A stretch of DNA of 36,197 bases from Anaerolineae bacterium (GCA_003562365.1 PWVB01000503.1:1-36197), one strand, 5' to 3'; numbered from the stretch's first letter, positions 1 to 8,454 are shown. Numbers and translations are program-made. The notes: generated by a model not told the origin, from the letters alone.

Positions 1-132
1 CTCGTTGACCGCAAAGACCGGCGTGATTTGAGCATCTTCCGTATTGGACTGGATATGATAGACCGTCATTTGACCAACCAGGAAGCCTTCGTTTTCCGTT
101 GGCTTCCCTACTTCTGGAAAAGTGTCAGGTAG
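1..132 (+). pseudogene. Transposase C-terminal fragment (cut by window edge)
   Basis: An open frame runs from the first base to a TAG at 130-132 and encodes 43 residues, including DRKDRRDLSIFRIGLD and an ending WLPYFWKSVR. The style (short basic and aromatic C-terminus, IS-rich surroundings) resembles the end of a DDE transposase of the IS4/IS701 sort, but no catalytic residue is in view, so the family is a guess. The stop codon lies 1 base before the stop of the facing IS630-like fragment, so two elements abut here. Whether the upstream part is intact cannot be seen. Confidence 0.45.
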
Positions 133-345
133 CTAGGCCTCCCGTCGGCTCCGCAAGGCGCCCAAGCACTCTTCGCGGACTTTCTTGAACCACTGGCTGA
201 CCGCGCCCGCCGTAACGCCCAGCGCTTCAGCTATCCGCGCTTGGGTCCAGCCCCCTTTGTGCAACTCCCACGCCCGGAAGCGTCGCCACTCCCAGTGGTC
301 GCGGAAGGAGTCCGGTATTTCGTTGCGTGCGTGTTTAGTATTCAT
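133..345 (-). pseudogene. IS630-type transposase, N-terminal HTH fragment
   Basis: The 70-residue frame starts at ATG 345 and ends at a TAG at 133-135. It contains a helix-turn-helix with WTQARIAEALGVTAGAVSQW at about residues 33-52, the usual N-terminal DNA-binding module of IS630-family transposases. The family normally continues for 250 or more residues with a DDE catalytic domain; here the frame ends immediately at the junction with the facing transposase remnant, so it is a truncated relic. It is also the right length for a small stand-alone HTH protein, which I consider less likely. Confidence 0.6.
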
Positions 346-349
346 ACCT

Positions 350-366
350 CCAGTCTACCAGACTGG
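350..366. repeat. Perfect 7-bp inverted repeat upstream of the IS630-like fragment
   Basis: CCAGTCT at 350-356 and AGACTGG at 360-366 are separated by ACC. The dyad sits 5 bases upstream of the HTH fragment's ATG, where an operator, a transposon end or an RNA hairpin could lie. There is no T-tract, so it is not a terminator. Function unknown. Confidence 0.5.
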
Positions 367-403
367 GGCCGTTTAAGTAATTGTGTCAGGATCAGGGATT
401 AGT

Positions 404-442
404 CAAAGCAAAAGGGCAAGCAGCGGATGTCTCTGCTTACCC
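404..442 (-). terminator. Rho-independent terminator of the ribosomal protein cluster
   Basis: On the minus strand GGGTAAGCAG (442-433) and CTGCTTGCCC (423-414) form a 10-bp stem with one wobble pair and a 9-base loop, followed directly by TTTTGCTTT. This is a textbook intrinsic terminator about 155 bases after the rpsI stop, and it probably ends transcripts of the cluster. Confidence 0.75.
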
Positions 443-469
443 TCCGAGCTTTATAGCTAGACTAAGTCA

Positions 470-524
470 AAGTGACGACTCTCCCCACTAAAGTGGGTAG
501 CTTCTCGGGACACGCTCGGCGTGG
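470..524. mobile_element. IS200/IS605-like end: two adjacent hairpins
   Basis: CCCACT-AA-AGTGGG (484-497) is flanked by GTGACGACT and by TAGCTTCTCGGGAC, and CACGC-TCG-GCGTG (511-523) follows at once. This arrangement resembles the right end of IS200/IS605 elements, where a GC hairpin lies a short distance from the cleavage site and overlaps the 3' part of the tnpB guide RNA. No tnpA or tnpB accompanies it here, so it would be a solo end. The assignment rests on memory of such ends and is tentative. Confidence 0.4.
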
Positions 525-596
525 AGCCTAACGAGTCTTCAACACATCAGCACCATCAACCCAACACGGCGATTGGATTGGGCAGTTGTGTCAGGC

Positions 597-983
597 CTAA
601 CGCTTCGTATACTGTGGCGCTTTTCGAGCGCGCTTGAGGCCTGGCTTCTTCCGCTCCTTCATCCGGGCATCCCGCGTCAGCAAATCCTGAGAGCGCAAGG
701 CCGCACGGTATTCGGGATTTACCTCCAACAGCGCCCGAGCAACTCCCATTTTGATAGCTTCGGCTTGGCCGGTGATCCCTCCCCCTTTAACCAAGACGGT
801 GACATCGAAACGGCCTTCGGTCTGAGTGGCCTCCAGGGGTGCCATAACGCTGCGCCAATCGTTGAGGCGACCGAAATACTCGCGGTAAGGCTTACCATTG
901 ACCAGAAACTGACCGCTGCCATCAGCGTGCAGACGAACCCTTGCAGTTGCCGTCTTGCGACGTCCCAAACCTTCGTAATACAT
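597..983 (-). CDS. rpsI: 30S ribosomal protein S9 (uS9)
   Basis: 128 residues, the usual bacterial length. It opens YYEGLGRRKTATARVRL, contains the GGGITGQAEAI block, and ends in the basic tail whose terminal Lys-Arg (QYTKR) reaches toward the P-site tRNA. It starts 10 bases after the rplM stop, with GGAGAG upstream of the ATG. It is the last gene of the cluster and is followed by the intrinsic terminator at 404-442. Confidence 0.97.
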   Translation of the reverse strand: MYYEGLGRRKTATARVRLHADGSGQFLVNGKPYREYFGRLNDWRSVMAPLEATQTEGRFDVTVLVKGGGITGQAEAIKMGVARALLEVNPEYRAALRSQDLLTRDARMKERKKPGLKRARKAPQYTKR

Positions 984-993
984 TCAGCTCTCC

Positions 994-1452
994 TTAGACA
1001 CGTGTGCTAAGCTCTAGCGGTTCTGGCTGCTGTGCTTCGTGGGGGTGTTCTGCCCCCGCATAAACTCGCAGCTTCTTCAGCTGGCGACGTCCCAACGGCC
1101 CTCGCGGAAGCATACCCTTGACGGCCTGCCGAATCACGCGATCCGGGTGTAACTCGAGCTGACGTCGCAACGTGATATCCCGGATGCCGCCCGGGTAACC
1201 AGTGTGCCGATAGTACCGTTTCTGGTCCAGTTTGCGTCCGGTGACGTGCACCTTCTCAGCATTCAAAACGATAACAAAATCCCCGACATCTTCGTGCGGC
1301 GTATATTGAGGCTTATGCTTGCCTCTGAGGATGCTAGCAATCTGTGTTGCTAACCGCCCCAGCGTCTGGTCGGTTGCATCGACAACGTACCACTTGCGCT
1401 TGACCTCGTCGGGCTTGGCGACATATGTCTTATATATTCTCGTGTTCTTCAC
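994..1452 (-). CDS. rplM: 50S ribosomal protein L13 (uL13)
   Basis: 152 residues, slightly longer than the common 142-150 because of an acidic/polar tail. Family landmarks are [16 protein letters not shown] near the N-terminus, [13 protein letters not shown] in the middle, and [21 protein letters not shown], the conserved C-terminal block. It binds 23S rRNA early in large-subunit assembly. It pairs with rpsI in the standard rplM-rpsI order and ends with TAA, showing that TAA is read as a stop in this genome. Confidence 0.97.
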   Translation of the reverse strand: MKNTRIYKTYVAKPDEVKRKWYVVDATDQTLGRLATQIASILRGKHKPQYTPHEDVGDFVIVLNAEKVHVTGRKLDQKRYYRHTGYPGGIRDITLRRQLELHPDRVIRQAVKGMLPRGPLGRRQLKKLRVYAGAEHPHEAQQPEPLELSTRV

Positions 1453-1480
1453 TTCAATACTCCCTATCTGAGATAGATGC

Positions 1481-2209
1481 TCAATATGAAACCGCCCTCA
1501 AACAGAGGCCTTCCGCTGCTGCCGCCGGCCCTGCTTTCTGCCGATCTCGAGCATCAAGAATCTCCGAAAACGCTGCTGGGGTCATAGCTCCCTGACCCAC
1601 ACGGATCATCGTACCTACTAGCATCCGCACCATACGATACAAAAACGCATCTGCCTCAATCTCGAAGGTGATCCAAGGATCCCCAAACACCCAGATCGCC
1701 CGAAAAATCTGCCGAATCGAATTATGACCCTGAGGCGGCGAGCCGAATGCCAAGAAGTCCTGTCGCCCGACCAGACAACGAGCAGCCTGCTGCATAGCGT
1801 CTCTGTCTAGCGGTCGCGCGATATGCAAACTGTAACGCGCGTACAAAGGATGCCGAACTTCAGCCTGATAGATCGTGTACTGGTAACTACGGCTCAGCGC
1901 ATCAAAACGTGGATGAAACCCCGCATCAACCTCATCCAGCTGGAACACAACTATCTGCTCAGGAAGCAGGGCGTTCATCCCCCGCCGCAAGTCCGACAAT
2001 GGGTGCCGCCAAGCTGTGTCGAAGGCAATCACCTGTCCTTCAGCGTGCACCCCAGCATCGGTTCGTCCCGCCGCAAGAATCCGTATCTTCGTCCCAGTCA
2101 ATCGAGTCAGGATGTGCTCGATCTCGGCTTGGATTGTGGGAGCATTTTGCTGTATCTGGAAGCCCCCATACCCAGTACCATCATAACCGATGATCGCCTT
2201 AAGCCTCAC
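1481..2209 (-). CDS. truA: tRNA pseudouridine(38-40) synthase TruA
   Basis: 242 residues, near the usual 240-270. The catalytic Asp lies in [11 protein letters not shown] (about residues 47-57), and later blocks SYQYTIY and [17 protein letters not shown] fit the family. TruA converts uridines at positions 38-40 of the anticodon stem to pseudouridine. The start used is GTG at 2209; an AAGG lies upstream but the ribosome site is weak. Its place between rplQ and rplM matches Firmicutes-like order, without the ecfA/ecfT genes often found there. The 115 bases before it contain a CACTGCC/GGCAGTG inverted repeat (2233-2239 and 2269-2275). Confidence 0.93.
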   Translation of the reverse strand: MRLKAIIGYDGTGYGGFQIQQNAPTIQAEIEHILTRLTGTKIRILAAGRTDAGVHAEGQVIAFDTAWRHPLSDLRRGMNALLPEQIVVFQLDEVDAGFHPRFDALSRSYQYTIYQAEVRHPLYARYSLHIARPLDRDAMQQAARCLVGRQDFLAFGSPPQGHNSIRQIFRAIWVFGDPWITFEIEADAFLYRMVRMLVGTMIRVGQGAMTPAAFSEILDARDRQKAGPAAAAEGLCLRAVSY

Positions 2210-2324
2210 GTTGCCTTGTTGCCCCTACTGTTCACTGCCCCGCTCCGATCATTGGTTTGACGAAGACCGGCAGTGGATGAACAAGACAGCGTTTAGCTCA
2301 GCAGCAAGCAGAAGCAAATCGTCG

Positions 2325-2714
2325 TCAAAACTCCTCAACCAACTCCAAAACCACGAGCTCTGCGGCATCCCCCTTGCGCAGGCCCAGCCGCATCAAACGA
2401 GTATAACCACCAGGACGATCGGCATAGCGTGGCGCAATCTCATCAAACAGCTTCTGCACCATCTGCGGATCATTCAACTGCGCTGCCGCCCGACGCCGCG
2501 CTGCCACCTCCTTGGCTGGCTCTTCCTCTGCCGCTACGAGGCCGCGTTTCGCCATCGTGATCAGCTTCTCAGTCTCACCTCGAATGGCTTGGGCTTTGGC
2601 TCGCGTTGTGCGAATTCGCTCGTGACGAAGCAGTTCCGTCACAAGATTGCGACGCAGAGCCTTCCGCTGCCCGGCGGACCGGCTTAGCTTCTTACCCGCG
2701 ACACGATGTCGCAT
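2325..2714 (-). CDS. rplQ: 50S ribosomal protein L17 (bL17)
   Basis: 129 residues starting MRHRVAGKKLSRSAGQRKALRRNL, the canonical L17 opening, then a LLRHERIRTTRAKAQ block and PRYADRPGGYTRLMRLGLRKGDAAELVVLELV, the conserved end. It lies near the polypeptide exit tunnel. It follows rpoA at a gap of 36 bases with GGAGGTTGAGGA before the ATG, as in other alpha operons. Confidence 0.96.
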   Translation of the reverse strand: MRHRVAGKKLSRSAGQRKALRRNLVTELLRHERIRTTRAKAQAIRGETEKLITMAKRGLVAAEEEPAKEVAARRRAAAQLNDPQMVQKLFDEIAPRYADRPGGYTRLMRLGLRKGDAAELVVLELVEEF

Positions 2715-2750
2715 TCCTCAACCTCCTGATCATAAAATGAGCCCCAGGCT

Positions 2751-3743
2751 CTACGCCTCAGCATCCTCCGCGGACGCCTCGTCTTCCGACCAGAACCCTT
2801 TGGTCTCCAACTGTTCTAGTAGTTCCTCAAGCGATTTCTCACCGAAATTCCGAATCGCCAGCAAAGCATCGGTGCCGCGCGTCAGCATCTCCAGCACTTC
2901 ACCAACGTTAGATATGCCTGTACGCTTAAGTGCATTGTAAACGCGCACGCCCAAACCGAGATCTTCGATAGGTGTAGCGTAAGCCTGATGGGGAATTTCT
3001 TCCTCCTCGGCTTCCTCTTCAACTTCTACCTCTTCTTCCAGTTCGGCACCGGCAACCAAACGCAAATGGGTCACCAGAACTCGCGCAGCATCTTTCAGCG
3101 CATCCAAAGGCGCAATCCGACCATCGCTCCAGATCTCCATCGTCAGGCGATCGTAATTGGTCAGCTGACCAACACGTGCCTGGTCGACGCGGAAATTCGC
3201 GCGCCGAACCGGACTGAAAAGCGCATCCACCGGCAATGCGCCGATCGGCATACGGCCCCGATCCTCTGCCGGCAGATACCCCCGCCCCTTCTCGACTGTG
3301 AACTCGAAGTCCAACTGAGCGTCGTCGCCATCTGCAGTAAAGAGATAGACATCAGGATTCAGAATTTCGATTTAGGGCGGAGCAATAATGTCACCAGCCG
3401 TGACCACGCCCTCACCCTCAACGCGCAAGGTCATATACTGAGGGCCTTCGCCCTCCATCAGAACACGAACCTGCTTCAGGCGAAGGATAATCTGAATCAC
3501 ATCCTCCCGAACCCCTGGCATTGCCGTGAACTCGTGTGGAACGTCCGTGATCCGCACGGCAGTAATCGCTGCCCCCTCCAAAGAAGAGAGAAGCACTCGG
3601 CGCAGGGAATTTCCCAACGTCATACCATAGCCACTCTCCAGCGGGCCAATCTTATATCGGCCATACTGTTCAGTGTTGACATCTACTTCGACTTTTGGCA
3701 GAACCGGCGCAGCTAACACATGACCTCCTGTCTGATCTAACAC
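2751..3743 (-). CDS. rpoA: RNA polymerase alpha subunit, interrupted by an in-frame TAA
   Basis: Alpha dimerises to nucleate RNA polymerase assembly and its C-terminal domain contacts UP elements and activators. The frame from ATG 3743 to TAG 2751 has 331 codons, but codon 124 (3374-3372) is TAA. Before it, residues 1-123 carry [20 protein letters not shown] and end [12 protein letters not shown]; after it the same frame continues [20 protein letters not shown] and the rest of the alpha-NTD, a very acidic linker and a complete alpha-CTD ([14 protein letters not shown]). No residues are lost around the stop, and homologues have Glu or Asp at this place, so a single GAA to TAA change explains it. 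The break falls inside the alpha-NTD, where two separate pieces should not fold well. Sequencing error, recent mutation or readthrough are all possible. Confidence 0.9.
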
Positions 3744-3812
3744 TCAGCCACCACACATTTGCCTCGGATCGGCTCGGAGCCTACCGCGGGCATTGATGTA
3801 GGGCTAAGGGTA

Positions 3813-4451
3813 TTAGCGCGAGTAGAAATCAACAATCATCTGCTCGTCAAAGGGGACGTCGATCTCTTGTCGAGTCGGCAATGCCAGCACCCGTCCCGAC
3901 AAGTCGTCCTCATTGAAGCTTAACCAGGCAGGCACCTCGCGCTGCCCAAGAAGGTCTCGACGTTCGCGGAAATAGTAATTGCGGCGGCTCTCCGGTCGAA
4001 CGCTGACGATATCTTCGGGTCTCACAAGATAAGACGGTATGTCAGTCTTACGCCCGTTAACCATAATGTGCCCGTGCTGGACCAGCTGGCGCGCCTGAGC
4101 ACGGGAGTCAGCTAGACCCAGCCGATAGACGACATTGTCCAAACGCTGCTCGAGCACACTCAGCAGATTCTCACTCGTCAGCCCGTCGCGTCCTTCCGCC
4201 ATCCTGACGTAGCGGCGAAACTGACGCTCAAGCACACCATAGATCCGCCGCGCCTGCTGTTTGGCTCGTAGCTGCAAAGTATAGTCAGAAGCCCTTCGGC
4301 GTCTGAACGCTGCTTGACGCCCGTGCTGACCAGGAGGATAAGACCGGCGTTCAAAGGGACATTTATCTGTGTAACACTTCTCGCCTTTTAGGTAAAGTTT
4401 CTGCCCTTCCCGTCGACAGAGCTTGCATACGGGTCCTGTTTGTCTTGCCAT
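3813..4451 (-). CDS. rpsD: 30S ribosomal protein S4 (uS4), zinc-binding form
   Basis: 212 residues. The N-terminus has the four-cysteine zinc form (Cys9, Cys12, Cys26, Cys31), then [11 protein letters not shown] and the S4 RNA-binding domain [32 protein letters not shown]4 nucleates 30S assembly on 16S rRNA and in many bacteria represses its own operon. It sits between rpsK and rpoA, the standard alpha-operon position. Confidence 0.97.
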   Translation of the reverse strand: MARQTGPVCKLCRREGQKLYLKGEKCYTDKCPFERRSYPPGQHGRQAAFRRRRASDYTLQLRAKQQARRIYGVLERQFRRYVRMAEGRDGLTSENLLSVLEQRLDNVVYRLGLADSRAQARQLVQHGHIMVNGRKTDIPSYLVRPEDIVSVRPESRRNYYFRERRDLLGQREVPAWLSFNEDDLSGRVLALPTRQEIDVPFDEQMIVDFYSR

Positions 4452-4474
4452 AGTTTTCCTCTACCCCTCCACAA

Positions 4475-4885
4475 CTAGATGCGCCGCCGTTTGGGTGGAC
4501 GACACCCATTGTGCGGGATCGGGGTCGCATCCACGATGGAGCGCACGCGCAACCCCGCTGCAGCAATTGCACGCAGCGAAGCCTCGCGTCCGGGCCCAGC
4601 GCCCTTCACGAAAACATCAACCTCACGCATGCCATCATTGTTCATCGCATCTTGAGCCGCTCGCTCGGCAGCAATCCGCGCCGCAAAGGGTGTGCTCTTG
4701 CGAGTTCCCTTGAAGCCCACCGCGCCGGGTGTAAGCCAACGCAACACGTTGCCTTCCAGATCGGTAACGGTGATAATCGTATTGTTAAACGACGTATTGA
4801 TATGAATGCACCCCCGGGGTACGTTGCGCTTCACACGCCGCGTACGACCGGCTCGGGCTCCTTGTCGACTTTGACGTCTGGCCAT
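4475..4885 (-). CDS. rpsK: 30S ribosomal protein S11 (uS11)
   Basis: 136 residues. Core landmarks are [42 protein letters not shown] and the glycine-rich [13 protein letters not shown], ending [16 protein letters not shown]. It forms part of the platform of the small subunit near the mRNA exit. Gene order rpsM-rpsK-rpsD is standard. GAGGTTAC precedes the start. Confidence 0.97.
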   Translation of the reverse strand: MARRQSRQGARAGRTRRVKRNVPRGCIHINTSFNNTIITVTDLEGNVLRWLTPGAVGFKGTRKSTPFAARIAAERAAQDAMNNDGMREVDVFVKGAGPGREASLRAIAAAGLRVRSIVDATPIPHNGCRPPKRRRI

Positions 4886-4948
4886 GTAACCTCCTCAGTC
4901 TCCCTGCTCCATAATAATGCCAACACTCCCTGGCAATTAGGCTGCTGC

Positions 4949-5338
4949 CTATTTCTTCTTCGAACCACGCCGCCTACCACGTCCAGGCACCGTTCGCTTA
5001 GGTCCGCGCTTGGTGCGCGCGTTTGTGCGGGTCCGCTGGCCGCGCACCGGCAGATTTCGGCGATGGCGCATTCCACGATACGAGCCGATCTCAATCAACC
5101 GCTTGATATTCATCTGAACTTCGCGGCGCAGATCACCTTCGACGACGAACTCACGCTCGATGATCTCTCGCAGCGCGCTTACCTCGGACTCTGTGAGTTC
5201 CGTATCACGCTTATCAGGGCTGACACCGGCACGCTCCAGAATCGAGTTACTGGTATTACGGCCGATGCCATAGATGTACGTCAGGCCAACCTCAATGCGC
5301 TTGTCTCGTGGCAGGTCTACCCCTGCTATACGAACCAT
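4949..5338 (-). CDS. rpsM: 30S ribosomal protein S13 (uS13)
   Basis: 129 residues beginning [26 protein letters not shown], with the [25 protein letters not shown] block near residues 93-115 and a basic tail GRRRGSKKK that contacts the P-site tRNA. It is in the subunit head and bridges to L5. AGGAGG lies upstream of the ATG, and rpmJ precedes it by 42 bases. Confidence 0.97.
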   Translation of the reverse strand: MVRIAGVDLPRDKRIEVGLTYIYGIGRNTSNSILERAGVSPDKRDTELTESEVSALREIIEREFVVEGDLRREVQMNIKRLIEIGSYRGMRHRRNLPVRGQRTRTNARTKRGPKRTVPGRGRRRGSKKK

Positions 5339-5380
5339 TGTTGTTCGAACCTCCTATGAACTACCCGCTGACGGATGATG

Positions 5381-5494
5381 CTACCCCTGGCGTTGTTTAT
5401 GCTTGGGGTTCTCACAGATCACCCGCACAACACCTCTACGTCGGACAATCTTGCACTTGGGACAACGTTTTTTCACCGATGGCGACACCTTCAT
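5381..5494 (-). CDS. rpmJ: 50S ribosomal protein L36 (bL36), zinc form
   Basis: A 37-residue gene read directly from the sequence: [15 protein letters not shown], then [20 protein letters not shown], then a final QG and TAG at 5383-5381. It keeps the Cys11-Cys14-Cys27-His32 zinc ribbon, so it is the zinc-containing (C+) paralogue. AAGGAGATAAGATA sets the ATG at 5494. L36 is one of the last proteins added to the large subunit. It lies in its usual place ahead of rpsM, but infA, map and adk, its common upstream companions, are missing. Confidence 0.96.
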   Translation of the reverse strand: MKVSPSVKKRCPKCKIVRRRGVVRVICENPKHKQRQG

Positions 5495-5606
5495 TATCTT
5501 ATCTCCTTCGCATTAGCAAACTCAAGAGCGTAACGTCTGAGTTCCGTCAATCATCGTTCCAGAGCCACCAACCTCGCGCCTTGAACGGGACGTGAAGCAG
5601 TCTTAC

Positions 5607-5615
5607 AGTATACCA
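5607..5615 (-). promoter_or_regulatory. Candidate extended -10 promoter for rpmJ-rpsM onward
   Basis: The minus strand reads TGGTATACT: a -10 hexamer TATACT (5612-5607) with a TG one base upstream. No good -35 was seen at 16-17 bases. It lies in the 207-base gap between secY and rpmJ, about 113 bases before the rpmJ start, and shares ATGGTATA with the rpoB and rpsL promoters. Confidence 0.45.
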
Positions 5616-5701
5616 TACTTTGGCCCCAAGGGTACCGGGCCTGCAAAATCACAGCGCAAGATAGCCACCCGCTTGCTGACCACAACTATTATCGGATCGG
5701 G

Positions 5702-7015
5702 CTAGCGCAGGAACCCCTCATAGTTACGCATCAGTAGTTGCGACTCCAACTGCCGCATCGTATCCACCACTGTACCCACAACAATCAGCAGCCCCGCACT
5801 TTGAATCAGCATCACGTTCGAGACCATAAAAAGGCCAATGATATAGGGCAGCACAGCAACAACGCCAAGAAATAGCGCCCCCACTAGTGTAATTCGCTTA
5901 TAGACACCCAGGATAAAGTTCTCAGTATGCTGCCCAGGCCGCACACCAGGTATGAATCCGCCCTGTTTCTGCAGCATTTCGGGCAGATTCTGCTGCTCGA
6001 CCATAACAAAAGTGTAGAAGTACGTGAAACCTACAACGGCCAGAAAGTAGATGGGGGCATACCACGGATTCTGACCACTGAAGTAGTCCACTGCCCCGAG
6101 AGCCAGGTTCCGAATCAGTGGATTGGTGGAGTTCAGGAAGAACTGCGCGATCACTGCCGGAAAAGCCAGAATAGACTGCGCGAAGATCAGCGGGATCATT
6201 CCTGCGGTGTTGATCTTAAGCGGGATATAGGTGCTTCCCCCGCCATAGACCTTCATACCGCGTACTCGCTTTCCATACTGCACACGGATCCGCCGCTCGC
6301 CTTCCTGAACAAAGACGATGAACAGCATCGTCAAGACCGTGATTATCAGGAAGATCACGATGCCCAAAAACCCGTCTGTCTGCCCAATGCTCTGCACATT
6401 AGCAGGCACTCGAGACACGATCCCACCGAAGATGATCAAGGAGAGACCATTACCAATGCCCTGCTCGGTGATGAGCTCGCCTAGCCAAACGGCAAACATC
6501 GTGCCGGCAGTCATCGTCAGCATCATCGTGATCGTTGGAAGTGTCCTACCAGGCCCCCAGCCGAAATTCGGGAGAATTGGTCGCACCCCGATAGCTGCTG
6601 AACTGAAGAGCTGAGCTTGTCCAAAAGCCTGCAGAGCCGCCAGCGGCACAGTCAGATAGAAGACCCATTGATTCATCTTACGCTGGCCTTCTTCTCCCTC
6701 CTCCTGGATACGCTGCTCAAGGGAGGGAAAGATCGGCAGCAGCAATTGCATCACAAGCGATGCGGTAACATAAGGATAGACACCGGCGGCTAGGACAGAG
6801 AAGTTCGCCACTGCCCCACCTGACAGCAGATTTAAGAGCTCTGCAAACTGGCTGATCCCCGTAGCCTGTTGAAAAAAAGCACTGAGGGCCTGTCGGTCCA
6901 CACCGGGCACCGGGATGTTTGAAGCCATCCTGAAGATGACCAGGATGAGAAGCGTGTACAACATCCTCCGGCGTAGATCCGGCAGCTTAAAAGCGTTACG
7001 CAGAGCCTCAATCAT
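5702..7015 (-). CDS. secY: Protein translocase subunit SecY
   Basis: 437 residues, the normal size, with ten predicted membrane segments. It forms the protein-conducting channel of the Sec pathway in the cytoplasmic membrane. Family blocks include IPVPGVD near residue 35, PYVTASLVMQLLLPIFP (TM2 region), GIGNGLSLIIFGGIV, and GVYKRITLVGALFLGVVAVLPY toward the C-terminus. The gene lies after rplO, the usual spc position, with a 91-base gap. No adk or map follows. Confidence 0.97.
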   Translation of the reverse strand: MIEALRNAFKLPDLRRRMLYTLLILVIFRMASNIPVPGVDRQALSAFFQQATGISQFAELLNLLSGGAVANFSVLAAGVYPYVTASLVMQLLLPIFPSLEQRIQEEGEEGQRKMNQWVFYLTVPLAALQAFGQAQLFSSAAIGVRPILPNFGWGPGRTLPTITMMLTMTAGTMFAVWLGELITEQGIGNGLSLIIFGGIVSRVPANVQSIGQTDGFLGIVIFLIITVLTMLFIVFVQEGERRIRVQYGKRVRGMKVYGGGSTYIPLKINTAGMIPLIFAQSILAFPAVIAQFFLNSTNPLIRNLALGAVDYFSGQNPWYAPIYFLAVVGFTYFYTFVMVEQQNLPEMLQKQGGFIPGVRPGQHTENFILGVYKRITLVGALFLGVVAVLPYIIGLFMVSNVMLIQSAGLLIVVGTVVDTMRQLESQLLMRNYEGFLR

Positions 7016-7106
7016 TGTCGTCCTCCCGTGTGATTCGGAGCTTGACCCTGAGCCGCCATTCGATCACTGGCGCTGGAAACCTCATATCGACGACGCCCCC
7101 ACATCG

Positions 7107-7589
7107 TTAGCGCGTACGATAGCCGCCCCGCTTCCAGGGCAGCAACTCCACTGAGCCACCAGCGGCCTCGATCTTCTTCTTGGCAGACTTCGATACGCGA
7201 TGGACCTTGATATGTAGTGGCCGGTCCAGCTCGCCGCGCCCCAGGACCACCACGAGGTCCTTAACATCACCAATCAGCCCCACCTCGATCAAGGTAATCG
7301 GAGAGACCTCCGCCTCCGCTTCAAAGCGCTCGGCGAGCTGATCCACATTTACCGGCTCAAACTCAACCTTGTACGGGTTGAAAAAGCTGTACCCACGCAC
7401 AAAGGGGAGCTTCCGAACCAGGGGCAGCTGTCCTCCCTCAAAGTATGGAGGAACACCACCACCACTTCGAGCGTTCTGGCCTTTGGTTCCCCGACCAGCT
7501 GTCTTGCCCTGACCAGCCGAGATGCCTCGTCCAACACGCTTGCGGTCCTTCTTGGACCCCTCTGCTGGGTGTAGCTCATGTAACTTCAT
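7107..7589 (-). CDS. rplO: 50S ribosomal protein L15 (uL15)
   Basis: 160 residues. The N-terminus has the expected glycine/lysine-rich, extended segment (KRVGRGISAGQGKTAGRGTKGQNARSG split over residues 17-43) and FEGGQLPLVRKLPFVRGY, then a globular C-terminal domain ending AAGGSVELLPWKRGGYRTR. It is a late-assembly 50S protein. It starts 101 bases after the rpmD stop and precedes secY. Confidence 0.96.
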   Translation of the reverse strand: MKLHELHPAEGSKKDRKRVGRGISAGQGKTAGRGTKGQNARSGGGVPPYFEGGQLPLVRKLPFVRGYSFFNPYKVEFEPVNVDQLAERFEAEAEVSPITLIEVGLIGDVKDLVVVLGRGELDRPLHIKVHRVSKSAKKKIEAAGGSVELLPWKRGGYRTR

Positions 7590-7690
7590 CCAGTAACCTC
7601 CAGCTCATTGAAAGCACAACACCGCTATACGGGTGCTTGCACCTTGAGATACCCAACACTGCTCACGCACCTATGGGTCGACAGACGTGC

Positions 7691-7879
7691 CTAGGACGCA
7701 ACTTCTTCTACCTCGACCAGGTGACCAATGCGCTCAACCATACCTCGCACGGCAGAGTTATCGGGCTGCTCAACCGTCTGTTGCATCCTGCGCAACCCTA
7801 AAGACTGAACCGTCCGTTTCTGCCGAACGGAACACCCAATAGGACTCCGGACGAGCTTGATTCGTAGCTTTTTGACCAT
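7691..7879 (-). CDS. rpmD: 50S ribosomal protein L30 (uL30)
   Basis: 62 residues from ATG 7879: MVKKLRIKLVRSPIGCSVRQ, then LGLRRMQQTVEQPDNSAVRGMV, ending in VEVEEVAS. An in-frame ATG 7 codons upstream exists, but the chosen start matches the family and has GGAGGGAGTC in front. The ATG overlaps the rpsE stop by one base (TGATG), which suggests translational coupling. Confidence 0.94.
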   Translation of the reverse strand: MVKKLRIKLVRSPIGCSVRQKRTVQSLGLRRMQQTVEQPDNSAVRGMVERIGHLVEVEEVAS

Positions 7880-8454
7880 CAAGACTCCCTCCGACGCCAA
7901 AAGGGCATAACCTCTGCCACCGGCTTATCCCGCTCGTCAGCGACCTGCTCGACCCGTCGAAGCTGATTCAGCCCATCCATCGTCGCCTGAACCACATTGA
8001 CCGCAGTCGAACTGCCCAATGACTTCGTCAACACGTCGTTGATCCCTGCAGCGCTCAAAACAGCCCGTACACCACCGCCAGCGATCACACCGGTTCCCTG
8101 CGTAGCAGGACGCAACAACACTCGGGCACCGCCACATCTTCCGATCACCTCATGAGGAATTGTCGTACCCTCCAGAGGTATCGGATGCATGTCCTTGCGC
8201 GCCCGTTGCGTAGCTTTGGTGATTGCATCGGGCACGGTACGTGCCTTTCCGATCCCGAAACCAACCTGTCCGCGGTTGTCACCGACAACGGCCGTCACAC
8301 GGAAGCCAAAAGTGCGACCACCTTTGACCACCTTGGAGACACGCGTGATGTCAACAACGCGTTCATCCAGTTCCTCGCGCTCCTCTTCAAACTGACGATT
8401 GCGAGACCGACGCCGCGAACCCGATCCTGAACTACCTGTTTTTCGTTCTGCCAT
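7879..8454 (-). CDS. rpsE: 30S ribosomal protein S5 (uS5)
   Basis: 191 residues from ATG 8454, chosen over an upstream start because GGAGGAAGT precedes it. After a basic, low-complexity N-terminal stretch come VVDITRVSKVVKGGRTFGFRVTAVVGD, GIGKARTVPDAITKA and GGARVLLRPATQGTGVIAGG. S5 lies at the mRNA entrance and helps decoding accuracy. It is followed by rpmD with a one-base overlap. Confidence 0.95.
   Translation of the reverse strand: MAERKTGSSGSGSRRRSRNRQFEEEREELDERVVDITRVSKVVKGGRTFGFRVTAVVGDNRGQVGFGIGKARTVPDAITKATQRARKDMHPIPLEGTTIPHEVIGRCGGARVLLRPATQGTGVIAGGGVRAVLSAAGINDVLTKSLGSSTAVNVVQATMDGLNQLRRVEQVADERDKPVAEVMPFWRRRES

Larger units (their letters stand above)
381..595. repeat. 10-bp direct repeat pair TTGTGTCAGG
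   Basis: TTGTGTCAGG occurs at 381-390 and again at 586-595, the second copy ending one base before the rpsI stop codon. A related GTGTCAGG lies at 122-129, inside the end of the + strand transposase fragment. The pair brackets the terminator and the IS605-like hairpins, so it may mark element ends or a duplicated target. Nothing coding was seen in 391-585. Confidence 0.4.

Noticed and set aside
3372-3374. Genetic-code change (TAA read as an amino acid) to explain rpoA
   Set aside because: Other genes here (rplM, the HtrA-like gene) end properly at TAA, so general reassignment is unlikely.
4511-5359. Plus-strand 282-codon open frame
   Set aside because: Antisense to rpsK and rpsM, no recognisable features; long shadow frames are expected in this base composition.
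5495-5701. Possible infA in the secY-rpmJ gap
   Set aside because: The gap is too short and no frame resembles IF-1.
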